Positions 16,257 through 24,429 of a stretch of DNA of 37,913 nucleotides are shown piece by piece. The stretch is from Bacteroidales bacterium (GTDB lineage: Bacteria; Bacteroidota; Bacteroidia; Bacteroidales; UBA932): positions 1 to 37,913 of the forward strand of contig JAGCUK010000019.1 in assembly GCA_017962925.1 (NCBI GenBank). The letters are read 5' to 3'. Under the pieces are notes generated by a model. The model was not told where the DNA came from, ran no database searches, and worked only from the letters and a program-made list of their open reading frames with translations. Position 1 is the stretch's first letter. Every line of letters begins with the position of its first letter. A program made the position numbers and the translations under genes.

Positions 16257-17330
16257 TCACTTGGTTCCGAATTCAAATACACAATGACTGGTATATGTCT
16301 CCCCGGGGCGCAGGAGGGCGGAAGGCCACTCCGGCTTGTTGGGGGTGTCAGGATACTTCTGAGTTTCCAGGCAGATGGCAGTGCGGCGCTGATAAACGAC
16401 CCCGCCCTTGCCGGTCACGGTGCCGTCGAGGAAGTTCCCCGCATACACCTGGATTCCAGGCTCGTCGGTATAGACTTTCAGATCGATACCGGTAGCCGGG
16501 CAATAGAGTTCAGCGGCAACCACGGTATCGTCGCAGGCGCTGTCCAGCACCCAGTTGTGATCGTAGCCGTGGCCGTTGCGAAGCTGCTCGTAATCGGCAT
16601 CGATGTCCTGCCCTATCAGTTTGGGAGTGCGGAAATCCATGGGAGTTCCCTCCACGGGCCATATCTCTCCGGTGGTCATGAAAGTATCATCCACAGGAGT
16701 GAAGGAAGATGCGTTGATATAGAGTTCATCGTCGCAAATCGAGTGGTTGGCAGGATCTCCGGACAGATTGAAATAGGCGTGATTTGTCATGTTGATAACA
16801 GTGGGCGCATCGGTAGTGGCCTCATAGCGGATATCCAAAGCATTCCCATCGGTCAGAGTGAAAGTGACATATGCCTTCACGTTTCCGGGGAAATTCTGAT
16901 CGCCGTCGGGCGAGATGCGCTCCAGTTTCAGGCTGTTCTCCGTCACCTCCACGGCATTGTAGAACTGATATTGCCAGCCGCGGGTGCCTCCGTGAAGGCA
17001 GTGTCCGAAGTTGTTCTGGGGCAACTGATATTCCTTACCGTCGATGGTGATGCGCCCATCCTTGATGCGGTTCGCATAGCGCCCGATAGATGCGCCGAAG
17101 TCGCTCTCGTTGCGCTCGGGATAATAGTCCTTCAAGTCATCGAATCCGAGCACTACATCGCGCAGCACTCCGTCGCGGTCCGGCACCAACAGCGAGACAA
17201 TGCGTCCGCCGTAGTTGGTGATGCTGACCTGCATTCCGGAATCGTTTTTCAGGGTGTAGAGTTCCGGGCTCTGCTTGCAGGCGGAAAGAACTGCCAGAAG
17301 GCCGGCTGCAATAATCAGGAATCTTTTCAT
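16257..17330 (-). CDS. galM: Aldose 1-epimerase, lipoprotein form
   Basis: 357 residues. MKRFLIIAAGLLAVLSAC is a lipoprotein signal with Cys18, so unlike the cytoplasmic enzyme this one is exported, as is common in Bacteroidetes. It interconverts alpha and beta anomers of aldoses. Family residues are visible: NYGGRIVSLLVPDRDG, GRYANRIKDG, the histidine in FGHCLHGG, the catalytic His in NMTNHAYFNLSG and the catalytic Glu in CLETQKYPDTPN. It follows the LysM-M23 gene by 2 bases and precedes the BACON-DUF4886 lipoprotein, so it is probably part of a short envelope and sugar operon. Confidence 0.93.
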   Translation of the reverse strand: MKRFLIIAAGLLAVLSACKQSPELYTLKNDSGMQVSITNYGGRIVSLLVPDRDGVLRDVVLGFDDLKDYYPERNESDFGASIGRYANRIKDGRITIDGKEYQLPQNNFGHCLHGGTRGWQYQFYNAVEVTENSLKLERISPDGDQNFPGNVKAYVTFTLTDGNALDIRYEATTDAPTVINMTNHAYFNLSGDPANHSICDDELYINASSFTPVDDTFMTTGEIWPVEGTPMDFRTPKLIGQDIDADYEQLRNGHGYDHNWVLDSACDDTVVAAELYCPATGIDLKVYTDEPGIQVYAGNFLDGTVTGKGGVVYQRRTAICLETQKYPDTPNKPEWPSALLRPGETYTSHCVFEFGTK

Positions 17331-17332
17331 AA

Positions 17333-18367
17333 CTATTTAACTCTTAATTTCTTACCTATTCTCAAAGTGGTGGATGGGGTGATGCCGTTCAACTTGCAGA
17401 TGGCATTCACGCTGGTGTGATACTTGGCCGCCAGCCCCAGCAGGGTGTCGCCGGACTGGATGGTGTGGTACTTCGCCGCAGCCATCTCCTTTGCAATCCG
17501 TTCAGCCTCCGCACGCTCCTCTTCTTCGGTCTTGTAAATCTCCTCCTCTTCATCCTCGGATTCAGGGTAGTACCTGGAGGTATTGGAGAGATACTTGCGC
17601 TTGAGCACGAAGTAGCCGTGGCGGAGAGTGCCGCTCTCGAAATCTATCAACCACTGCGGATCGAACGCGTATCCCTCGTAACGGGTCTCGAAGTGCAGAT
17701 GCGGACCGGTGGAGCGGCCGGTAGAACCTCCGAGGCCGATCACATCCCCCGCGGAAACATACTGCCCCGGCTCCACCTTGCGTTCCGCGAGATGGGCGTA
17801 GGTTGTCTCCAGGCCGGATGCGTGGCGGATCACCACCACATTGCCGTAGCCGCGGTTATACATGGAGCAGCGCACCTTGCCGTCGAACGCGGCATACACC
17901 GGCATACCTGTAGGCAGGGGCAGATCCACCCCGGTATGATTGCGGCGGCGGCGCCATCCGAAAGGAGAAAACACCTTGACCTGACGCGGCACGCAGAAGC
18001 GGCTGGCGGAATCTGCCAGGCAGAGCGTCACCTTCCAGGGGAGATCCTCCAACTTGCTGCGGTAAGGATTCAATTCGCCCGTCTTCCAGTTATTGCGGAA
18101 CACGGCGCTGTCTGCCAGAGTGGTGATGTCCCGCTCGTAGTGCCAGGTGCCGTCGTTCATCAAAAGAATCTTCACGGCGGGATCGGAGGTATCGAGGGTG
18201 TCGTGCACGGGAGGCTTCTCGCCGGGAATCATGGACTTGACCGGCTTGCGTATCTCCCGGGGCACGAGTTTCTCTGCCTCCTTAATAGTAAAGCGACGCT
18301 CCTGAGCACCTGCCATCAACGGCAAAAGCACCAGAAGCACCGTAGCTAACTGTCTCTTTATCAGCAT
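17333..18367 (-). CDS. Secreted M23 peptidase with C-terminal LysM
   Basis: 344 residues from ATG 18367; GTG at 18373 in the same frame would add two residues. Signal peptide up to about LMAGAQ. The M23 domain has the complete zinc site: the His and Asp of RNHTGVDLP (about residues 144 and 148) and HLHFE (about 223-227). An acidic linker (ESEDEEEEIYKTEEEE) leads to a LysM domain (about 298-344: YHTIQSGDTLLGLAAKYHTS) that binds peptidoglycan. Predicted role: periplasmic cleavage of peptide cross-bridges. It lies just after the phosphomutase stop. Confidence 0.92.
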   Translation of the reverse strand: MLIKRQLATVLLVLLPLMAGAQERRFTIKEAEKLVPREIRKPVKSMIPGEKPPVHDTLDTSDPAVKILLMNDGTWHYERDITTLADSAVFRNNWKTGELNPYRSKLEDLPWKVTLCLADSASRFCVPRQVKVFSPFGWRRRRNHTGVDLPLPTGMPVYAAFDGKVRCSMYNRGYGNVVVIRHASGLETTYAHLAERKVEPGQYVSAGDVIGLGGSTGRSTGPHLHFETRYEGYAFDPQWLIDFESGTLRHGYFVLKRKYLSNTSRYYPESEDEEEEIYKTEEEERAEAERIAKEMAAAKYHTIQSGDTLLGLAAKYHTSVNAICKLNGITPSTTLRIGKKLRVK

Positions 18368-18373
18368 CTTCAC

Positions 18374-19741
18374 CTATGCTCTCTTCCCTCCGAACTTCCC
18401 TTCTATGATAGCGGCCGCATCGGCAATCTTCTGAGCCAGCACCTCATCGGTAGTGGCCTCGCAGATGAAGCGCAGGTAAGGCTCGGTGTTGGAAGGACGG
18501 ATATTGAACCACCACTGAGGGAATTCCAGACGATAACCATCGAAATCCATCACTGCGGTGGGAGTCTCACTCTTCTCGAAGAATTCCTTCACTGCCTCCA
18601 TCGCACCTGCTTTGTCCTCGACGCGGAAGTTGACCTCACCGGAGTTCTTGTACTTGGTGAGCTCGTCTATCTGCTGGCTGAAGGTCTTTCCCTTGCGCTT
18701 GAGGGCGGCCACTATGCGGAGCACGATGATGCTGGCGAGCATGCCGCTGTCGGAATAGAAGAAATCCTTGAAATAGTAGTGTCCGGCGAGCTCGCCGCCC
18801 CAGAGACCGTCGATCTCGCGGAGCTTGGGAGCCGCAAACGCACGGCCCACACGCCAGGTATGGAGCTCGGCACCGTACTGCTGCAGATACTCGCCCACAG
18901 CCTTGGAAGAGCGGATTTCCTGGAGAACGCGGGGATTCTTCTCTCCGCGCTCGTCGCAGAAATACTGGGCCATCATGGCGATGATGAGGTCGGGCGCCAC
19001 AAAGCGGGCCTTGTCGTCGACGAACATCACGCGGTCGGCATCTCCATCGTAAATCACGCCGATGTCTGCGCCACACTTGGCCACCAGTTCCTTCAGAGGC
19101 TGCACGTTCTTGGGAATCAGCGGGTTAGGCTCGTGGTTGGGGAAGCGCCCGTCGATGGTATCGAAGAGCCATTCGGCGTTTTCGTCCTTGTATATCTCCT
19201 TGGCAAAGAGATTGGCCATGCCGTTGGAGAGGTCGAATGCGATCTTGAGGTTGGAGTAGTCGCCCTTGTACTTCTTGAGGAAGGCGATATAGTCCGGTTT
19301 GATATCGATTTCCGTCACCTTTCCAGGCTTGGCGGCCTTAGGGGTGGGACGGCCTTCTTCAATCCATGCCTTAATCTGGCCGAGGCCGGTATCCAGGCCC
19401 ACGGGAAGGGCATTCTCGCGGGAGACCTTCATGCCGTTATACTCGGCAGGATTGTGGGATGCAGTAATCTGCACGGAAGCCTTGTAGCCATAGTTCGCGG
19501 TGCCGAAATACACCAGCGGAGTGCTGCTGAGGCCGATATCATCCACGTCTGCACCGGCATCGGTAATGCCTTTGATGAGGTAGTCATGGATCTCGGGGGA
19601 TGAGACTCTGCAGTCCCGTCCGACGAGTACCTTGTCCGCCTTCAAGAGTGTGGGAAGGAAATAACCGATCTTGTAAGCGGTATCCTTATCGAAATCTACG
19701 TTGTAGATGCCACGGATGTCGTATGCGTGAAATGCTCCCAT
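18374..19741 (-). CDS. Phosphomannomutase/phosphoglucomutase
   Basis: 455 residues, family alpha-D-phosphohexomutase. It moves the phosphate between C6 and C1 of mannose or glucose, feeding nucleotide-sugar synthesis in the cytoplasm. The phosphoserine loop is TASHNPAEYNG (Ser95), the metal loop YDGDADRVMF (about 231-240), the sugar loop GGELAGHYYF and the phosphate-binding loop RPSNTEPYLR near the C-terminus. The length fits the AlgC/ManB type. It is the first gene of the run that continues with the LysM-M23 peptidase, galM and the BACON-DUF4886 lipoprotein. Confidence 0.94.
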   Translation of the reverse strand: MGAFHAYDIRGIYNVDFDKDTAYKIGYFLPTLLKADKVLVGRDCRVSSPEIHDYLIKGITDAGADVDDIGLSSTPLVYFGTANYGYKASVQITASHNPAEYNGMKVSRENALPVGLDTGLGQIKAWIEEGRPTPKAAKPGKVTEIDIKPDYIAFLKKYKGDYSNLKIAFDLSNGMANLFAKEIYKDENAEWLFDTIDGRFPNHEPNPLIPKNVQPLKELVAKCGADIGVIYDGDADRVMFVDDKARFVAPDLIIAMMAQYFCDERGEKNPRVLQEIRSSKAVGEYLQQYGAELHTWRVGRAFAAPKLREIDGLWGGELAGHYYFKDFFYSDSGMLASIIVLRIVAALKRKGKTFSQQIDELTKYKNSGEVNFRVEDKAGAMEAVKEFFEKSETPTAVMDFDGYRLEFPQWWFNIRPSNTEPYLRFICEATTDEVLAQKIADAAAIIEGKFGGKRA

Positions 19742-19772
19742 ATTAAAAAGTTTTTAGTGTCGTGTTAACCTA

Positions 19773-19780
19773 CAAATATA
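19773..19780 (-). promoter_or_regulatory. Candidate -7 box for the phosphohexomutase run
   Basis: Minus-strand TATATTTG fits TAnnTTTG. The start codon is 31 bases downstream. No good -33 TTTG is seen at 19-21 bases, only an A/T-rich stretch. Confidence 0.4.
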
Positions 19781-19907
19781 ATAAAAAATACTTTATTTTC
19801 ACGCCGGTGGCGACTTGTCAAGGACTGACAAATCGACGATCGCGAAACCTTTATGAAAGGTATTGATTATTCTTATTATTACGAAGAATCATAGAGCAAG
19901 AAGCTCT

Positions 19908-20016
19908 TCAAGTAGCATCTGCTATCATCGGCATCAGCTTGGGGAAGGCTTCATCCGGGATTGTATAGTTTTACGGTGCGGGTGTAATCGTTCAGATTGA
20001 TAAGCTCGTATTCCAT
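19908..20016 (-). pseudogene. Possible remnant of a small Bacteroidales gene
   Basis: From ATG at 20016 the minus strand reads MEYELINLNDYTRTVKLYNPG and then TGA. One frame over, the following bases read DEAFPKLMPMIADAT and then TGA. The first part resembles the N-terminus of Bacteroidales phosphotransferase-like proteins (a start MEY-LINL--YTRTGEG and later KLYNP is how I remember that family) and the second could be a C-terminal piece, as if the middle had been deleted. This rests on memory of the family and could be chance. Confidence 0.3.
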
Positions 20017-20019
20017 ATG

Positions 20020-20052
20020 TTTGGCTAAATTACGCAGATTTCATTAAATTTG
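20020..20052 (+). promoter_or_regulatory. Promoter of the GH39-like glycosidase gene
   Basis: TTTG (20020-20023), a 21-base spacer and TAAATTTG (20045-20052) match the full Bacteroidetes consensus. The ATG is only 6 bases after the -7 box, so the mRNA would have little or no leader. Confidence 0.75.
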
Positions 20053-20058
20053 CATATT

Positions 20059-21405
20059 ATGAAAACCCTTCTCCTAGCCGCACTCCTGCTCCCGTTCAGC
20101 CTTGGAGCCCAGATTATCGTTCATCCGAACCAGTCCATCGGCCCCGTAAAGGCCATGAATGGCGTCAACAACGGGCCCGGCCGGGCACAGAAGACCCAGG
20201 TCCGCAGCAATTTCGACACCTATTCTGCCGCCGGTTTTGCCTTTGCCAGAACCCACGATTCAGCATTCAGCGAGGCCTATGGGAGTGAGCATACTGTGGA
20301 TATCACCTCCATCTTCCCGGACTTCTCCCGCGACCCTTCCGACCCTTCGGCCTACGATTTCGCCATCACCGACTGGTATCTCGGCAACATCCGGGACTCC
20401 GGAGTAGAGATCTTCTTCCGCCTCGGGCAGAAAATCCAGCACCATGTGCGCAAGTACGGGGTGGATGCACCGGCCGACAACCAGAAATGGGCTTCCATCG
20501 CCGAACACATCATCCGGCACTATAACGAGGGCTGGGCCGACGGTTTCCGCTGGAACATCCGCTGGTGGGAAATCTGGAATGAGCCCGACCTCGGCCCGCA
20601 GACCTGGAACGGCACGCCGGAGCAGTTCCACGCCTTTTACAAAGTGGTGGCAAAGCACCTGAAGGGTTGCTTCCCGGACCTTATGATAGGAGGGCCGGCG
20701 GTTGCAGGCAATGCGTCCTGGACGGAGAGTTTCCTGCGGCAGATGGCTGCAGAAGGGGTGCCTATGGACTTTTTCTCCTGGCACATCTACCGCTCACTAG
20801 TAGAGCCGTTCGCGGAGCGGGCCGCTCAGATGCGCCGCCTTCTGGACCGCTACGGCTACGGATCGGCCCTTTCCATCCTGAATGAGTGGAACTACATCCG
20901 GAACTGGACTTCGGAGTTCCCCTACAGCATCGACGTGCTCCGGGGCATGAAGGGCGCCGCCTTCAATGCGGCCGTAATGTGCCGTTGCCAGGCAGCTCCC
21001 GTGGACATCCTCATGTATTATGATGCCCGCCACGAGACCGTATTCAATGGCCTGTTCGACTTCTATACCTACGCTCCGCTCAAGGGATATTATGCCTTCT
21101 ATGCCTGGTCTCGCCTGCGTGCGGCGGGCACTGCGGTGCAGGTTGACGTGGACGGGAAAGAACTATTCTGCGCAGCTGCTGTAGACGGAAGCGGCCATCA
21201 TGGGGCCGCCCTTGTCGTCCGTTATACCGACGACGACAATGTGCATGCGGGCAAGACCGTCACCGTTTCCCTCCCCGGCATCAGCGCCGTGCGCGTGCAT
21301 CTGACCGACCGCGACCGGACCTATACTGAAATCCCCGCCGCCGTGGCCAACGGCACCGTCACCCTGACTCTCGCGCCCTGCGCCTTCGCCGTGCTTGAGT
21401 GGTAG
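20059..21405 (+). CDS. Secreted clan GH-A glycosidase, GH39-like
   Basis: 448 residues from ATG 20059; an in-frame TTG at 20050 lies inside the promoter and is rejected as start. Signal peptide MKTLLLAALLLPFSLGAQ. The TIM-barrel domain has the acid/base Glu175 in WEIWNEPD and the probable nucleophile Glu276 in ILNEWNYIRNW, with FSWHIYR between. This pattern fits GH39 (beta-xylosidase and alpha-iduronidase type). Residues about 360-448 are a C-terminal beta-sandwich common in that family. Expected in the periplasm or outside the cell, on plant or host glycans; the substrate is unknown. It is transcribed alone, convergent with def. Confidence 0.8.
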   Translation: MKTLLLAALLLPFSLGAQIIVHPNQSIGPVKAMNGVNNGPGRAQKTQVRSNFDTYSAAGFAFARTHDSAFSEAYGSEHTVDITSIFPDFSRDPSDPSAYDFAITDWYLGNIRDSGVEIFFRLGQKIQHHVRKYGVDAPADNQKWASIAEHIIRHYNEGWADGFRWNIRWWEIWNEPDLGPQTWNGTPEQFHAFYKVVAKHLKGCFPDLMIGGPAVAGNASWTESFLRQMAAEGVPMDFFSWHIYRSLVEPFAERAAQMRRLLDRYGYGSALSILNEWNYIRNWTSEFPYSIDVLRGMKGAAFNAAVMCRCQAAPVDILMYYDARHETVFNGLFDFYTYAPLKGYYAFYAWSRLRAAGTAVQVDVDGKELFCAAAVDGSGHHGAALVVRYTDDDNVHAGKTVTVSLPGISAVRVHLTDRDRTYTEIPAAVANGTVTLTLAPCAFAVLEW

Positions 21406-21435
21406 GGAGTAGCTACATCGAAGCACAGTCGAAAT

Positions 21436-21990
21436 CTATTTGATACGGGTAGTGTAGCGGGTGGGCACCTTTCCGGAGGCTATGCGCTGGAGCTTTTTTA
21501 CTACCAGTTTTTTGCGGATGGGGGCCACCAGGTCGGTGAACAACACCCCTTCCAGATGGCTGAACTCGTGCTGCACCATGCGGGCCGCGAAGTTATCGAA
21601 TTCCTCCACCTTTTTCTCCAGATTCTCGTCGTAGTATTCCACCTTTATCTTCTTGGGGCGGACAACATCGCAATACACCCCGGGAACGCTCAGACAGCCC
21701 TCGTTATAAGTGGTCTTCTCTTCGCTTTCCCAGACAATTTCCGGATTGATAAAAGTGCGCTTGAAGCCCTTCAGATAGTCGTAAATGTCCGTCATCACAT
21801 CTCCATCCACCACCACAACGCGCTTGCTCACGCCAATCTGGGGAGCGGCGAGTCCGCACCCCTCGCTGGCGGCCAGGGTTTCCCAAAGATCGGCCACCAA
21901 CTGCTTTAATTCATCTTTCTTCTCAAGCTCTGCAGGAGCCGCTTTAGCGCGAAGCACCGGCGACCCGTAAAGGTAAATCGGCTTTATCAT
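21436..21990 (-). CDS. def: Peptide deformylase
   Basis: 184 residues. It removes the formyl group from the initiator Met of new proteins. All three motifs are present: GCGLAAPQ (44-51), EGCLSVP with the metal ligand Cys99, and HEFSH with His141, Glu142 and His145. Most deformylases have Asp (HExDH) where this one has Ser144; the metal ligands and catalytic Glu are intact, so activity is expected. Start ATG overlaps the ruvX stop (ATGA). Confidence 0.96.
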   Translation of the reverse strand: MIKPIYLYGSPVLRAKAAPAELEKKDELKQLVADLWETLAASEGCGLAAPQIGVSKRVVVVDGDVMTDIYDYLKGFKRTFINPEIVWESEEKTTYNEGCLSVPGVYCDVVRPKKIKVEYYDENLEKKVEEFDNFAARMVQHEFSHLEGVLFTDLVAPIRKKLVVKKLQRIASGKVPTRYTTRIK

Positions 21991-22406
21991 TTCTTGCTGT
22001 TTCTATCGAGATAACTCTGGAGGATGATGGCTGCGCTGATCTTATCGACGGACTCCTTCTTGCGGCGGTCGCTCTTCTTCATTCCCCCGTCAATCATCGC
22101 CTTATGGGCCAACACGGAGGTGAAACGCTCATCCTCCAGACTCACCGGGATCGAGGGAAAACGCTTGGCCAGCTGCTTCAGGAACACATCCACATCCTCC
22201 GCGGCTTCGGCGGGGCGGCCGTCCAGATTCACCGGGTATCCGACCACGAAGCGAACTACCCGCTCGGAGGTGGTCATTTTTTGAAGATAATCTATTATCT
22301 TTGCAGATGCCACGGTTTCTAGCGGAGATGCGAAGATGCCGAGGGGATCGCTCATCGCGACTCCGACTCTAGCACGTCCGTAATCGATGCCTATCATCCT
22401 GTCCAT
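21987..22406 (-). CDS. ruvX: Putative Holliday junction resolvase YqgF/RuvX
   Basis: 139 residues, the usual size. RNase H-like fold: MIGIDYGRARVGVAMSD at the N-terminus carries the first catalytic Asp, VVGYPVNLDG and LEDERFTS follow, and the last Asp lies in KKESVDKISAAIIL. It acts in the cytoplasm on nucleic acid; family members are linked to pre-16S rRNA processing as well as to DNA junctions. Two in-frame ATGs (22406 and 22397) are possible; the first is used here because a -7 box ends 7 bases upstream of it. Confidence 0.92.
   Translation of the reverse strand: MDRMIGIDYGRARVGVAMSDPLGIFASPLETVASAKIIDYLQKMTTSERVVRFVVGYPVNLDGRPAEAAEDVDVFLKQLAKRFPSIPVSLEDERFTSVLAHKAMIDGGMKKSDRRKKESVDKISAAIILQSYLDRNSKK
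22296..22303 (+). promoter_or_regulatory. Possible -7 box upstream of the degenerate M23 gene
   Basis: TATCTTTG followed by CAG is a perfect -7 box on the plus strand, inside ruvX and 126 bases before the plus-strand ATG at 22430. There is no TTTG at the right -33 distance. It is the only candidate I find for the M23-dxr-rseP run. Confidence 0.25.
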
Positions 22407-22413
22407 CAGGATG

Positions 22414-22421
22414 CAAATTTA
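22414..22421 (-). promoter_or_regulatory. Candidate -7 box for ruvX-def
   Basis: Minus-strand TAAATTTG fits TAnnTTTG; a T-rich stretch inside the start of the divergent M23 gene sits near the -33 position. The ruvX ATG follows after 7 bases. Confidence 0.5.
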
Positions 22422-22429
22422 CGAATAAT

Positions 22430-23278
22430 ATGGGAAAAAGAAATCCTGTCGAATGGAATAAAGTCTATCGTCTGACGCTGGTTGAAGACCGGACTCACCT
22501 GCGTATCAAGTTCTGGAGATTTTCCAGGCTCGGGTTCGTTCTGATCGGTCTGACTACCATTGTCGTGGTGTCGCTTCTGTTCTGGTGCATCATCGCCCTG
22601 ACGCCCTTGCGCACCACCGTTCCTGGCTATCCCGATGCCCACTTCAAGCGCGGTGCCATCGCCAATGCCCTGAAGATAGATTCACTCGAAAATGAGATGA
22701 CCCGCTGGGCCCTCTACGCCGGCAATCTCAGCCGCATCCTCGCAGGGGAAGAGACCCTCGGCGCAGACAGCCTGCTGAAGAGCAACACTAAGGAGTATCT
22801 GCGCAAGCTCAGCGATGCGGAGATCGTGCGCGGGGATTCCATCCTCCGCAACAGCGTCAGCAACGTGGAGCAGTTCGGCCTGTCTGACCGCAAGCGGGAA
22901 CTCCCTCTGGAAGGGCAGCATTTCTTCTCTCCCCTCAAAGGCACCGTTTCCCAGGCCTTCGACCCCGTGCTGCATCCCGCCCTCGATATCACCGCTCCTG
23001 CAGGGGCAGTCGTGAGCGCGGTTCTGGACGGCACCATCATCTTTGCAGATTGGGCAGATGGCAGCGGCTATTCCCTTGCCATTCAGCACGAAAGCGGCAT
23101 AGTTTCCTTCTACAAGCATAACCAGAAACTGCTGAAGAAACTGGGCGACAAGGTCAGCGCCGGCACCCCGGTGGCCCTCGTGGGCAGCACCGGTGGACTT
23201 ACCGCCAGCGACCATCTCCGCTTCGAGCTCTGGCACAACGGAGAGCCCATCGATCCCGCCAAATATTGCAAGTTCTGA
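22430..23278 (+). CDS. Membrane-anchored M23-like protein, probably inactive
   Basis: 282 residues. One transmembrane segment (about 35-57), a helical periplasmic linker (about 75-160) and a C-terminal M23/LytM domain (about 165-278). The first zinc motif is intact (His182 and Asp186 in LHPALDITAP) but the second reads DHLRFELW: His262 is kept while the zinc ligand of HLHFE is Arg264. Loss of one ligand suggests a non-catalytic regulator, as known for LytM factors such as EnvC and NlpD, which activate amidases. It overlaps dxr by one base (TGATG). Confidence 0.85.
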   Translation: MGKRNPVEWNKVYRLTLVEDRTHLRIKFWRFSRLGFVLIGLTTIVVVSLLFWCIIALTPLRTTVPGYPDAHFKRGAIANALKIDSLENEMTRWALYAGNLSRILAGEETLGADSLLKSNTKEYLRKLSDAEIVRGDSILRNSVSNVEQFGLSDRKRELPLEGQHFFSPLKGTVSQAFDPVLHPALDITAPAGAVVSAVLDGTIIFADWADGSGYSLAIQHESGIVSFYKHNQKLLKKLGDKVSAGTPVALVGSTGGLTASDHLRFELWHNGEPIDPAKYCKF

Positions 23279-24429
23279 TGAAGAGAAAGATAGCGATACT
23301 CGGTTCCACGGGTTCAATCGGCACCCAGACCCTGGACATAGTGCGTCAGCACAGGGACATGTTCGAGGTGGAACTCATCTCCGCCAACAGCAGCACGGAT
23401 CTCCTGATCCGGCAGGCAAAGGAATTCGACGTCAACAACGTAGTCATCTGCGACGAGAGCAAGTATGCCGAGGTCGCGGAGGGTCTGAAAGGCAGCGACA
23501 GCAAAGTCTTCGCTGGCATCGACAGCTTGTGTTCGCTTGCGGCTGCGGAGGATGTGGACATCGTGGTGGGTGCAATGGTGGGATTCAGTGGCCTCAGGCC
23601 TACCCTGGCGGCCCTTGAAGCCGGAAAGATAGTGGCTCTCGCCAACAAGGAAACCCTGGTGGCCGCCGGCAGCGTGGTGACCCGCACGATGCGGGAGCAC
23701 GGAGCGGTCATCCTCCCTGTGGATTCCGAGCATTCCGCCATCTTCCAGTGCCTCCTCGCCGCACAAGGCAATGCGGTAGAAAAGATCCATCTCACCGCCT
23801 CCGGAGGCCCTTTCCGAACCTGGAGCAAAGAGCAGATCGCAGCCGCTACGGCCGCACAGGCGCTGAAGCATCCCAACTGGAGCATGGGCGCCAAGGTCAC
23901 TATAGATTCCTCCACCATGATGAACAAGGGCTTCGAGGTGATCGAGGCGCGCTGGCTGTTCGACATTCCCGCCGAACGCATCAACGTGGTGGTGCATCCG
24001 GAATCGATCATCCACTCGATGGTGGAGTTCGAGGACGGAGCCGTGATCGCGCAGCTGGCCTCCCCCGACATGCGCGAGCCGATTGGTTTCGCACTGGCCT
24101 TCCCTGCCCGCATCTCCGTCAGCAATAAGAAACTGGATTTCGGAGAGCTTGGCAAGCTCACTTTTGCAAATGCAGATACCGACCGTTTCCCCTGCCTCGC
24201 CCTTGCCTACGAAGCGATCAAACGGGGAGGAAATGCCCCCTGCGCCCTTAATTCTGCCAACGAAATCGCGGTTGCAGCCTACCTGAAAGGCGAAATCGGA
24301 TTCTACGACATCGCACGCCTGTGCGAGCAGGCGCTTGTTGGCCTGGATTTTGTTGCAGATCCTTCGCTCGACGACATCTTCGCCACCCATGACGACGCGG
24401 CAAAGAAGGCTCGGGCAGCTATCCGGTAA
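23278..24429 (+). CDS. dxr: 1-deoxy-D-xylulose 5-phosphate reductoisomerase
   Basis: 383 residues from ATG 23278; an in-frame TTG at 23266 lies inside the upstream gene. It converts DXP to MEP with NADPH, the first committed step of the MEP isoprenoid pathway. Visible motifs: GSTGSIGTQTLD (NADPH), ANKETLVAAG, PVDSEHSAIFQCL and ASGGPF (substrate and metal), HPNWSMGAKVTIDSSTMMNKG and HPESIIHSMVEF. The stop overlaps the rseP start (TAATG). dxr next to rseP is a common arrangement in bacteria. Confidence 0.97.
   Translation: MKRKIAILGSTGSIGTQTLDIVRQHRDMFEVELISANSSTDLLIRQAKEFDVNNVVICDESKYAEVAEGLKGSDSKVFAGIDSLCSLAAAEDVDIVVGAMVGFSGLRPTLAALEAGKIVALANKETLVAAGSVVTRTMREHGAVILPVDSEHSAIFQCLLAAQGNAVEKIHLTASGGPFRTWSKEQIAAATAAQALKHPNWSMGAKVTIDSSTMMNKGFEVIEARWLFDIPAERINVVVHPESIIHSMVEFEDGAVIAQLASPDMREPIGFALAFPARISVSNKKLDFGELGKLTFANADTDRFPCLALAYEAIKRGGNAPCALNSANEIAVAAYLKGEIGFYDIARLCEQALVGLDFVADPSLDDIFATHDDAAKKARAAIR

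Larger units (their letters stand above)
19742..20058. other. Intergenic region between divergent genes
   Basis: 317 bases. It holds the candidate phosphohexomutase promoter (19773-19780), a probable gene remnant (19908-20016, minus) and the glycosidase promoter (20020-20052). The stretch 19781-19907 has nothing I recognise. Confidence 0.6.

Noticed and set aside
16173-17420. Plus-strand frame of 415 codons opposite galM
   Set aside because: It is the antisense shadow of galM and the start of the BACON gene; no recognisable domain.
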